Source of the DNA: Microbulbifer flavimaris
GTDB taxonomy: Bacteria; Pseudomonadota; Gammaproteobacteria; Pseudomonadales; Cellvibrionaceae
Assembly (NCBI RefSeq): GCF_001641755.2
Contig: NZ_LRFG02000002.1
Location: 868,001 to 932,000 of the forward strand
Length of the DNA stretch: 64,000 nucleotides
Direction: 5' to 3'
Part shown: piece after piece, positions 44,372 to 51,903 of the stretch
How positions within the stretch are numbered: the stretch's first letter is position 1
How the letters are laid out: every line of letters begins with the position of its first letter
Made by a program: the position numbers and the translations under genes
The notes under the pieces: model-generated
What the model was told of the DNA's origin: nothing
Database searches by the model: none
The model's input: only the letters and a program-made list of their open reading frames with translations

Positions 44372-45952
44372 GTGCCCAACCACCTGGCCGCCCTGGCCCA
44401 GCCCAGTCACCTGCATTTGCTAAAGGGCATTCGCCGCGGAATCGAAAAAGAAAGCCTGCGTGTCGCAGCGGATGGTGCCCTGGCGCTCACGCCGCATCCG
44501 GAGACACTGGGCTCCGCGCTCACCCACGATTCCATCACCACGGATTTCTCCGAGGCGCTGTTGGAATTCATCACGCCCCCGGTCGCCACACCGGAGGCGG
44601 CGCTGGAAGACCTGGACCGTATCCACCGTTACACCTATCGCCACATCGGCGATGAGCGCCTGTGGGTCAACAGCATGCCCTGCCGCCTGGGCGCCGATGG
44701 TGACATTCCGGTAGCCCGCTATGGCAGCTCCCATAGCGGCACCATGAAAACGGTTTACCGCCTCGGCCTCGGGCTGCGCTACGGGCGTACCATGCAGACC
44801 ATTGCCGGTATCCACTACAACTTCTCCCTGCCAGACGAGTTCTGGCGCTGGCTGCACGCCCAGGAACGCAGTGACGAATCGCTGGGAGATTTCAAAACAC
44901 GCCGCTACTTTGACCTGATCCGCAATTTCCGCCGCCACTACTGGCTGCTGATCTACCTGTTTGGCGCGGCACCGGCGGTCTGCAGCTCCTTCGTCGAGGG
45001 CCGGGAACACAGCCTTGAGCCATTCCATGGCGACGGCCACAGCCTGCATGCACCACATGCCACCTCGCTGCGCATGGGCGACCTCGGCTACAACAGCGAT
45101 GCGCAGAAGTCGCTGATCGTCTGCTACAACGACCTGGCCAGCTATCTCTCCACCCTGTGCGCGGCCATCAGCCGACCCTATCCGGCCTATCACAAGCTCG
45201 GGGTCAAAAATGAAGAGGGCCACTATCAACAGCTCTCCACCGGACTGCTGCAGATTGAAAACGAGTTCTACTCACCGATTCGGCCCAAGAACCCCGCGCG
45301 CATGGGCGAGACGGCCCTGTCGGCCCTCGATAACCGCGGTGTGGAATACATCGAGGTGCGCTGCCTCGACCTGAACCCCTTTGCGCCACTGGGTATCGAC
45401 GCGCAACAGATGCGCTTTATCGACAGTTTCCTGCTGCACTGCCTGTTGCAGGAAAGCCCGAAAACCGATGAAGACGACTATCGCGCGGTGCAGGAAAACC
45501 AGGACCGTATCGTTTACCGGGGCCGTGATCCCGAGCTGCAGCTGATCCATAACGGTGGCGAAATTGCCCTGTCCGAGTGGGCCGAAAAGCTGTTGTCAGA
45601 AATGCAGCCAATGGCCGACCTGCTCGACCGCGCCTGGGAGAGCGGCGACTACCAGGCGGCCGTGGATGCCCAGCGGGCCAAGGTTCGGGGCGAAGCCAAG
45701 ACGCCGGCCGCCCGCGTGCTGGCAGAAATGGAAGAGCATGGGCAGAGTTTTTCCCAGTGGGCAACGGAGAAGGCGGAACAGCACCGCAACTACTTCCTCG
45801 AGCGCCCCCTGGATAGCGCTGAAAGTGAACACTTTCAGCAGCAGGCGCGGGACTCCCTGCAACGCCAGTCTGAAGTGGAAGCAGCGGATACCGGCAGCTT
45901 TGAGGATTACCTGGGGCAGTACTATGCCCAGTACATCTTCTGCCAGCGCTGA
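44372..45952 (+). CDS. gshA: Glutamate-cysteine ligase
   Basis: A 526-residue enzyme of the first step of glutathione synthesis (class I, gammaproteobacterial type). Signature regions are GIRRGIEKESLRV at the N-terminus, LTHDSITTDFSEALLEFITP, SQSMPCRL-like VNSMPCRLG, GIHYNFSLP and the metal/ATP-binding FYSPIRPK and VEYIEVRCLDLNPF. It begins with GTG at 44372, with AAGGAG 6 nt upstream. Length matches E. coli GshA (518). gshB is not in this window. Confidence 0.97.
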   Translation: MPNHLAALAQPSHLHLLKGIRRGIEKESLRVAADGALALTPHPETLGSALTHDSITTDFSEALLEFITPPVATPEAALEDLDRIHRYTYRHIGDERLWVNSMPCRLGADGDIPVARYGSSHSGTMKTVYRLGLGLRYGRTMQTIAGIHYNFSLPDEFWRWLHAQERSDESLGDFKTRRYFDLIRNFRRHYWLLIYLFGAAPAVCSSFVEGREHSLEPFHGDGHSLHAPHATSLRMGDLGYNSDAQKSLIVCYNDLASYLSTLCAAISRPYPAYHKLGVKNEEGHYQQLSTGLLQIENEFYSPIRPKNPARMGETALSALDNRGVEYIEVRCLDLNPFAPLGIDAQQMRFIDSFLLHCLLQESPKTDEDDYRAVQENQDRIVYRGRDPELQLIHNGGEIALSEWAEKLLSEMQPMADLLDRAWESGDYQAAVDAQRAKVRGEAKTPAARVLAEMEEHGQSFSQWATEKAEQHRNYFLERPLDSAESEHFQQQARDSLQRQSEVEAADTGSFEDYLGQYYAQYIFCQR

Positions 45953-45976
45953 GCACCGGCAGAGCGGGGGGGAGCC

Positions 45977-46579
45977 GTGAACTACCTGGCGCACCTGCTG
46001 CTCTCCGGTCCGGATCCGGACTGGCGCCTTGGCGGGCTGCTCGGGGATTTTGTCAAAGGCCCGCTCTCCGGCGAGCGGCCAGCCGCCATCGAGGCCGGCA
46101 TCCGTCTCCATCGCCGCATCGACGCCCTCTCCGATACACATCCCGCCTACCGTGCAGCGCTGCTGCAACTGGACCCCGAGTGGCGCCGCTACGCCGGTAT
46201 CGCCCTGGATATCTGGTTCGATCACCTGCTCTGCCGACAGTGGTCACACTGGCATCCGCAACCGCTGGATCTCTACTGTGCACAGTGCTGGCGAGACTTT
46301 CGCGCCCGCAGCCGGTATATTCCGCCGCGCGCGCAGACATTTATGGACCGGGCCGAGCAGTTCAGGCTGCTGGAGAGCTACGGCGATGTACAGGTGATCG
46401 AGCGAACACTGATGCGGGTTGGCCAGAGGCTTCGCCGTCCCGTGCCCCTCGAAGACACCCTGCCGCAACTGCTGGCCGCGCGCGATGCGATGGAACCGCA
46501 GTTTGAAGCACTGTTCAAAGACTTGAATCGCGAAGCCGAACGCTTTCGCCAGGATTATTCAGGGCCCCATTCAGCATGA
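45977..46579 (+). CDS. acpH: Acyl carrier protein phosphodiesterase
   Basis: A 200-residue HD-fold hydrolase (DUF479) that removes the 4'-phosphopantetheine arm from acyl carrier protein. Conserved features are the NYLAHLLLSG start, GLLGDFVKG (metal-binding Asp), RLHRRIDALSDTH and ALDIWFDHLLCRQW. The start is GTG at 45977. Its stop overlaps dsbB by 4 nt (ATGA). Confidence 0.95.
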   Translation: MNYLAHLLLSGPDPDWRLGGLLGDFVKGPLSGERPAAIEAGIRLHRRIDALSDTHPAYRAALLQLDPEWRRYAGIALDIWFDHLLCRQWSHWHPQPLDLYCAQCWRDFRARSRYIPPRAQTFMDRAEQFRLLESYGDVQVIERTLMRVGQRLRRPVPLEDTLPQLLAARDAMEPQFEALFKDLNREAERFRQDYSGPHSA

Positions 46580-47067
46580 GTCTTCCCAATCCCCGTATTA
46601 CCTTTCTGCTGGTATTTCTTGCCGTCGTCTTTTTGTTGGGCGCCGCCTTTTATCTCGAGTACGTCCAGGGCCTGGAACCCTGCCCGCTGTGCATCACGCA
46701 ACGCATCATGCTGCTGGGTGTGGGCCTGGTCTCCCTGATCGCCTTTCTGCACAACCCGGCCACAATCGGACGGCGCTTCTACGGGCTGCTGGTTTCCCTG
46801 TGGGCGCTGGGCGGCCTCTATTTCGCCGGTCGCCAGTTGTGGCTGCAAAGCCTGCCGGAGGACCAGGTCCCCGCCTGCGGCCCGGGCATCAGCTATATGA
46901 TCGATGCGTTCCCTGCCAGCCAGGTGATCAAGACCCTGCTGACCGGTGACGGCAACTGTGCGGAAGTGCAGTGGACCTGGTTGGGACTGAGCATTCCAGG
47001 CTGGTCTGCAGTGGGCTTTACCGGCCTGATCGCTTTCGGTGCCTGGCAGGCATTTCGCAAGCAATAA
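46576..47067 (+). CDS. dsbB: Disulfide bond formation protein DsbB
   Basis: A 163-residue inner-membrane protein that reoxidises DsbA and passes electrons to quinone. Four transmembrane helices carry the CPLC motif in the first periplasmic loop (about residues 36-39) and a second Cys pair in PACGPG and GNCAEV. ATG overlaps the acpH stop. The following genes encode membrane proteins of a different family. Confidence 0.96.
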   Translation: MSLPNPRITFLLVFLAVVFLLGAAFYLEYVQGLEPCPLCITQRIMLLGVGLVSLIAFLHNPATIGRRFYGLLVSLWALGGLYFAGRQLWLQSLPEDQVPACGPGISYMIDAFPASQVIKTLLTGDGNCAEVQWTWLGLSIPGWSAVGFTGLIAFGAWQAFRKQ

Positions 47068-47091
47068 AATCCCATCCATACTGCTCGCTCA

Positions 47092-47490
47092 GTGGGCCTG
47101 CCAAACGTTACATTCAAACGTGCTCTTAGCTGGCTGGCAGGTGCCTTCACCCTGCTGGCCTTCGAAGGCCTCGGTGTTGCACTGGGGCGGTGGCTGGAAC
47201 TACCGGTGCCCGGTGCAGTGCTGGGCATGGTGCTGTTACTGCTCGCGCTGCTGGTGTACGGCAGCGTCCCCACTGGGCTGGCTGCGGTCAGCGGCTTGCT
47301 GCTGCGATCGCTCGCGCTTCTGTTCCTGCCCGCCGCCGTCGGCGTTTACTTCCTGCGTGGCTTTGCCACATCAGATTGGCTGGCACTGCTCGCCGCCACC
47401 ACTGTCGGCACCCTGCTGAGCTTCCTCCTCACTGCGCTGCTTCTGCAGCGGCTCCTGCGCAGGGAGAGTCCCGGGGAAGACAGTGACTGA
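47092..47490 (+). CDS. CidA/LrgA-family membrane protein
   Basis: A 132-residue inner-membrane protein with four hydrophobic helices of the CidA/LrgA holin-like family, as in the PGAVLGMVLLLLALL and LLFLPAAVGVYF segments. Members pair with LrgB/CidB and are linked to murein hydrolase control and, more recently, to transport of small acids such as pyruvate. Starts with GTG at 47092 without a strong ribosome-binding site. It overlaps the next gene by 8 nt. Confidence 0.92.
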   Translation: MGLPNVTFKRALSWLAGAFTLLAFEGLGVALGRWLELPVPGAVLGMVLLLLALLVYGSVPTGLAAVSGLLLRSLALLFLPAAVGVYFLRGFATSDWLALLAATTVGTLLSFLLTALLLQRLLRRESPGEDSD

Positions 47491-48169
47491 ATTGCTCGTC
47501 TCACCGCCATTCATACTGGCGCTCAATTTCTTCGCCTTTCTGCTCGGTCTGGCTATCTACCGCCGCAGCGGCACACCGCTGCTGCACCCGATCGTCGGCG
47601 CCAGCGCCTTCACTGCCCTCGCTCTGTGGCTGCTGCACATTCCCTACGGTGACTACCAGCGGGCCAGCGGGTTGCTGTACGCCCTTCTCGGGCCTGCGGT
47701 GGTGGCACTGGCGGTCCCCCTGCGCCAGAACCTGCCCATCATCCGGCGGGCAGCCTGGCCACTGCTGGTGACGCTCGTGGTGAGCGCGGCGCTGGCCCCG
47801 GTGGCAGGCGTGCTGATCGCCCTGCTGCTAGGCGCCGCCAAGCCCATCTTGCTGGCGCTGAGCGGTAAGGCTGTCACAACCCCCATTGCCCTGGGACTGG
47901 CCGAGAAGGTGGGAGCGGCGGCGAGCCTAACGGTGGGTATCGTCGTCTTCAGTGGCGTGGTGGGCGCGGTGCTGGGGCCACCCCTGCTGTCGCGCCTGGG
48001 TATCCGCGACCAGCGCGTGCTGGGTTTTGCACTGGGCATTAACGCCCATGCCATCGGCACGGCTCGTGCGCTGGAAATCAGCGCCCTGTGCGGCGCCTTT
48101 GCCGCATTGTCGATGGGCCTCTGCGGCGCACTCACCGCCTTTGCCCTGCCATTTTTTCTCGGTCGCTAA
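47483..48169 (+). CDS. LrgB/CidB-family membrane protein
   Basis: A 228-residue partner of the CidA/LrgA-like protein, with about six hydrophobic helices. The family segments LLGPAVVALAVPL (about residues 68-80), GKAVTTPIALGLAEKVG and ALGINAHAIGTARALE are clear. It starts with GTG at 47483, translationally coupled to the preceding gene. The pair is inserted between dsbB and rsd, which are neighbours in Pseudomonas as I recall. Confidence 0.95.
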   Translation: MTELLVSPPFILALNFFAFLLGLAIYRRSGTPLLHPIVGASAFTALALWLLHIPYGDYQRASGLLYALLGPAVVALAVPLRQNLPIIRRAAWPLLVTLVVSAALAPVAGVLIALLLGAAKPILLALSGKAVTTPIALGLAEKVGAAASLTVGIVVFSGVVGAVLGPPLLSRLGIRDQRVLGFALGINAHAIGTARALEISALCGAFAALSMGLCGALTAFALPFFLGR

Positions 48170-48326
48170 TCCGGGAAGCAGTCGCGCATTCTGGCGGCCA
48201 AAACCGCAGCGTTCTTGCCGGCGGCGGGTCAATCACCTATCTTCCAATGACCTCTTCCGCTCGCCGGCGGTGGGACTCGCAGCCGGCCGAGTGACAGCAG
48301 TAAATGGAATAACAGGAAGCCTGGAG

Positions 48327-48794
48327 ATGCTGGAAAATTGTAAGTCTGCGCGCGAGCGCTGGGGTGGGGTAAGCGAGATCATCGACCGTTGGCTGCATAC
48401 GCGCCAGGCGCTGATCATCAGCTTCTGCGGTCTGTCTGGCAAGAAAACCTTTACCGACGGCGACCAGGAATGCGAGGAGCAACTGCGCGAGCTGTGCCAG
48501 AACCTGATCGACTACGTCTCCGCGGGGCACTTCGAGGTGTATGAGCAGCTGGTGCTCGAGGGGCAGGCCTTTGGTGACCAGAACGGGCTCGAGCAATCCC
48601 GCGAGCTTTACCGGGAGATCGACGCGACCACCGATATTGCCGTCGACTTCAACGACAAGTATCTGGAAACCGATGACCTCTCCAGCCTGCAGTCCGACCT
48701 CTCCCAGCTGGGCGAAGCACTGGAGACCCGCTTTGCCTCCGAGGACCGCATGATCGCGGTGCTCCACACCGCGCACAAGAACCAGATCGCCTGA
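48327..48794 (+). CDS. rsd: Anti-sigma-70 factor Rsd (AlgQ)
   Basis: A 155-residue protein that binds sigma-70 to free core RNA polymerase in stationary phase; its Pseudomonas homologue AlgQ takes part in alginate regulation. The N-terminal ARERWGGVSEIIDRWLHTRQ and the helical bundle are typical, and the length is near E. coli Rsd (158). GGAAG lies upstream of the ATG. It is followed by the FKBP and AlgP-like genes, as in Pseudomonas. Confidence 0.95.
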   Translation: MLENCKSARERWGGVSEIIDRWLHTRQALIISFCGLSGKKTFTDGDQECEEQLRELCQNLIDYVSAGHFEVYEQLVLEGQAFGDQNGLEQSRELYREIDATTDIAVDFNDKYLETDDLSSLQSDLSQLGEALETRFASEDRMIAVLHTAHKNQIA

Positions 48795-48882
48795 GCCGAA
48801 TCGGTGCGCGCGGTGGCCATCGTCGCGCCCACCCTTTAGAGCGCCCTTGCGCCCCTGTATCAGGGGTGAGTATCCGGGACAC

Positions 48883-48913
48883 AAAAAAGGGCGAACCGTG
48901 GTTCGCCCTTTTT
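48883..48913. terminator. Bidirectional terminator between rsd and the FKBP gene
   Basis: Perfect 9-bp stem (gggcgaacc/ggttcgccc at 48889-48908), 2-nt loop, with an A-run before it and a T-run after it. It serves the two convergent genes. Confidence 0.95.
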
Positions 48914-48933
48914 CTGTTCAAGCCTGAGCGGTA

Positions 48934-49758
48934 TTACTGCTCAGACTCGCCCTCTTCAGACTGGGCTTCCTCGCCACCTTCTTCCTCACCAGACTCCTGC
49001 CCGGACTCGGTTTCACCACCGCCAGCAGAAACGTTGGCCTTGTGCAGCTCCACCTCGAAAATCAGGGTCTCGTTCGGACCGATCAGGCCACCGGCGCCAC
49101 CGGGACCATAGGCCAGTTCCGCCGGGATGTAGAGCTCCCACTTGGCTCCTTCTTTCATCAGCTGCAGCGCTTCCGTCCAGCCCTTGATCACACCGCCGAC
49201 CGGGAATTGCACCGGCTCACCGCGGGCGTAAGAGCTATCGAACTCGGTGCCATCGATCAGGGTACCGCGATAGTCCACCTCAACGGTGCTGTCAGCGGTG
49301 GGGGAGTCGCCGCTGCCTTCCCGAACGACCTTGTACTGCAGACCGGAATCAGTGACGACAACGCCGTCTTTCTTGGCATTCTCCTCGAGGAAGGTTTTGC
49401 CCTTGGCCGCGTTGTCCTCTGCCGCAGCTTTGAACTCTTCTTCCTGCTTCTGCAGCATCTCCTGCTGCTTGCTTTGCATCTGCTCCTGGAATACCGCGAT
49501 TACCTGCTGCTTGTCTTCGTCGCTGAGGCGGGATTCACGGCCCTGGGCGACATCATCCAGGGCCATCAGCACGACCTGGGGGTCCAGGGCAACGTCCTGG
49601 GACTCCAGGCGCTTGGCCATGTCCTCGGCGATGATGTAGCTGACTTTCTGCTCCTGGGTTTCCAGTGCCACCTCGGCAGCTGCACCGGATTCCTGCTTGC
49701 TACAGCCGGCCAGAGAGAGGCCCAGGGCAACCGCAGCAGCCAATCGATATTTATTCAT
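48934..49758 (-). CDS. FKBP-type peptidyl-prolyl isomerase lipoprotein
   Basis: A 274-residue lipoprotein (Leu-Ala-Gly-Cys at Cys19) with an N-terminal dimerisation helix domain (about 30-125, FKBP_N type as in Mip and FkpA) and a C-terminal FKBP domain (about 135-240; [50 protein letters not shown]). It helps fold proteins in the periplasm. After the FKBP domain, the last 30 residues are Gly/Glu/Ser-rich and very acidic, an extension not needed for the fold. Between rsd and algP, as the FKBP gene in Pseudomonas. Confidence 0.95.
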   Translation of the reverse strand: MNKYRLAAAVALGLSLAGCSKQESGAAAEVALETQEQKVSYIIAEDMAKRLESQDVALDPQVVLMALDDVAQGRESRLSDEDKQQVIAVFQEQMQSKQQEMLQKQEEEFKAAAEDNAAKGKTFLEENAKKDGVVVTDSGLQYKVVREGSGDSPTADSTVEVDYRGTLIDGTEFDSSYARGEPVQFPVGGVIKGWTEALQLMKEGAKWELYIPAELAYGPGGAGGLIGPNETLIFEVELHKANVSAGGGETESGQESGEEEGGEEAQSEEGESEQ

Positions 49759-50232
49759 GAAGATTGTCTCTTAGTCCGTGGTGTATTTATTTTCCTGTAT
49801 CGGCGGGTGGGGCAGGGCATCATCCTGTTCACCCCATTGCCGCCGGCACCCTTGCCAGCTCTTCTAGCACCTACTTGGTAACTTTATCGAGCGATGGGTT
49901 CCCGGCAAGTCTAACCCATGCCCGATGACGCTGCACACCGCCCCCATTGCGAGGTCAGGGCGGCGCTGGCAGCCCTCAGCAGGCATCGCCGACACGATGT
50001 GAAATGATTCGCTATTTTTCGCGTTTTTTACTTTGCTGACAGGGATGCACTTCACAAACAACAACGCTATCATCCCTGCTCGAGCTGCTGTTGTTCTGAA
50101 TCGCAGAGGTGGTCTAACGAGTTCGGGACAACGGTTCAGTGCACGAACCAGGGATCGCGGCAAGCGCCGCACGTTCGCCGGACGCCCATTCCGGCCGCAC
50201 CGAATCGATAATAAACCTCAGGATATTCACTC
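49759..50232. other. 474-nt non-coding gap between FKBP and AlgP-like genes
   Basis: I see no gene here. It must hold the divergent promoters of the FKBP gene (leftward) and the AlgP-like gene (rightward). A T-rich stretch (cgctatttttcgcgttttt near 50010-50030) lies about 200 nt before the rightward start. No convincing sigma-70 pair, hairpin or repeat was found by eye, and the long leader of the AlgP-like gene could be regulatory. Confidence 0.5.
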
Positions 50233-51189
50233 ATGGCTGCCAAAAGAAAAGCTGTCAAAAAAGCTGCAAATCCGGTCGCAGAACTGGAAGCACAAATTGC
50301 AAAACTCTCTACTCAACTGGACAAGGCCCGCACCAAGCAGGTCGCCGACTCCGGCAAAGAGGTCAAGAAAACCACCAAGGCTCTGACTGCGGCCAAGAGC
50401 AAACTGTCCAAAGCAAAGGAACAGCTGGCAAAGGCCCGCGCAGCTGTGCGCAAGAGCAAAACCGCCGCTGCACAGAAGCGTGTTGATACCGCAGCCGCCA
50501 AAGTCGATGACCTGAAGGCAGCGGTAGACCAGGCCAAGGATGCCGCAGACCAGGCCAAGCAGGCGGAGGCCACTGCCAAGCAGGAATTGAAAGCTGCCGA
50601 GAGCATCGCCAAGGTGGCAGCCAAAGCTGAAAAAGAGGCAGCAAAGGGCACTGCCAAGAAGAAGACAGCCCGCAAGAGAACCGCCAAGAAGGCTGTAACC
50701 AAGAAAGAGACTGCAAAGCAGCCGGCGGCGAAGGCGAAGAAAGCCACAACAAAGAAAGCTGCAACCAAGAAGGCGGCTGCCAAGACCACCAAATCCCCGG
50801 CTGCCAAAAAGCCCGCAGCCAAAAAAGCGGCTGCCGGCAAAAGCGCAGAGAAGAAGACGGCAGCCAAGAAATCGCCTGCCAAAAAGGCAGTGAAGAAGGC
50901 CCCAACGAAGGCCGCTGCCACCGGGAAGCCCGCGCCCAAAAAAGTCGAGACGGCAAAACCAGACAGTGGCAAGGCGCCCGCAGCGGAGCAGAAGCCGGCA
51001 GAACCCAAGCCCGCGACCGAGATGCCGAAGCCGGAAGCCGAATCACCCACCAGCAGTGCCCCACTGTTGGGCAAGACCCCGGAGACCCGCCCCTTCGGCA
51101 CGCCCAAGCCGGTTGAGCACAAGCCGAGCATTACCCCGTCGACTCCGGCCAACAGCCTGTTCTCCAGCGAGGACTCCGGCGAGAAGTAA
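50233..51189 (+). CDS. algP: AlgP-like histone H1-type protein
   Basis: A 318-residue, very lysine/alanine-rich protein like AlgP (AlgR3) of Pseudomonas. Residues 10-130 form heptad-like helices (coiled coil, AKLSTQLDKA through AAESIAKVA). Residues 130-230 consist of degenerate KAA/KKPAAKK repeats like the C-terminal tail of histone H1, expected to bind DNA. The last 80 residues are Pro/Glu-rich. Such repeats are unstable, so length will vary among strains. The location downstream of rsd and the FKBP gene matches AlgP. A terminator follows. Confidence 0.88.
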   Translation: MAAKRKAVKKAANPVAELEAQIAKLSTQLDKARTKQVADSGKEVKKTTKALTAAKSKLSKAKEQLAKARAAVRKSKTAAAQKRVDTAAAKVDDLKAAVDQAKDAADQAKQAEATAKQELKAAESIAKVAAKAEKEAAKGTAKKKTARKRTAKKAVTKKETAKQPAAKAKKATTKKAATKKAAAKTTKSPAAKKPAAKKAAAGKSAEKKTAAKKSPAKKAVKKAPTKAAATGKPAPKKVETAKPDSGKAPAAEQKPAEPKPATEMPKPEAESPTSSAPLLGKTPETRPFGTPKPVEHKPSITPSTPANSLFSSEDSGEK

Positions 51190-51687
51190 CTACTGCTTCG
51201 CTGCCCGGTAAGCCGATATCAGGCCCGCCCAGCGGGCCTGTTTTTTTTGCGGGATGCCATAATGCTGTCCTGCCAATACCAGAGGTGAGCGTTCACCGGG
51301 CCAACGTTCCTGCTCCAATTGGCGGTCCAGCTGCCAAAGTGCGGACAGCTGGCGCTGCTCCAGGCGCTGCTCACAGTTTTTGCTCCAGCCATAGAGGCGC
51401 GCGGTGTGCGGGCGCATGCGGCCCAACCAGCGGCGCAGCTGGCGGACACTGGCAATCATGCTGCGACGCGGTGTCAGGCCGCGATCCGCCACGCGCCACC
51501 CCTCCTCACTGAGCGCCCGCCCCCCCATCTCCCGGTAGCTCGCCCACAGCATCAGGCAGACATCGGCATCGTAGCGGTCCTGGCAATCCAGCAGGAAGGG
51601 CGCAACTTCGTCGTGGCCATAGAAATCGAGACTGAACTGCCACAGGGGATTATCGAGAGGGTCTGCTGCAGGTTCCGGTCGGGTCAT
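51190..51687 (-). CDS. TIGR02444-family protein
   Basis: A 165-residue protein with the N-terminal NPLWQFSLDFYGHDEVAPFLLDCQDRYDADVCLMLW, which marks the TIGR02444 (DUF2390) family of gammaproteobacteria. It has no signal peptide and is rich in Arg/Trp. The function is unknown. The ATG at 51687 is used although the ribosome-binding site is poor; a GTG at 51714 is possible. Its last codons overlap the terminator of the AlgP-like gene. Confidence 0.85.
   Translation of the reverse strand: MTRPEPAADPLDNPLWQFSLDFYGHDEVAPFLLDCQDRYDADVCLMLWASYREMGGRALSEEGWRVADRGLTPRRSMIASVRQLRRWLGRMRPHTARLYGWSKNCEQRLEQRQLSALWQLDRQLEQERWPGERSPLVLAGQHYGIPQKKQARWAGLISAYRAAKQ
51221..51248 (+). terminator. Terminator of the AlgP-like gene
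   Basis: Stem aggcccgc/gcgggcct with a 3-nt loop, then g and eight T. It lies 31 nt after the stop of the AlgP-like gene, within the 3' end of the convergent TIGR02444 gene. Confidence 0.93.
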
Positions 51688-51903
51688 GGAGGAGCCATCG
51701 CAATTCAGGGTCACAGGGCCTAAAATCCGGACCCTTGATTTCAGGCGTCAGGTGCCGGCCCGTATCGATTGAGCGCGGCACCCCGGAGAGCCCGCACGCC
51801 AGTTAGTTTAGTGTACGAACTCGCACTTGCTGCGCTCTCAACGGGCCGCCGGGTCCGAGACTGTACACTAGCACCCAAGGCAGTGAGCACGAGAGGTTTT
51901 TGT

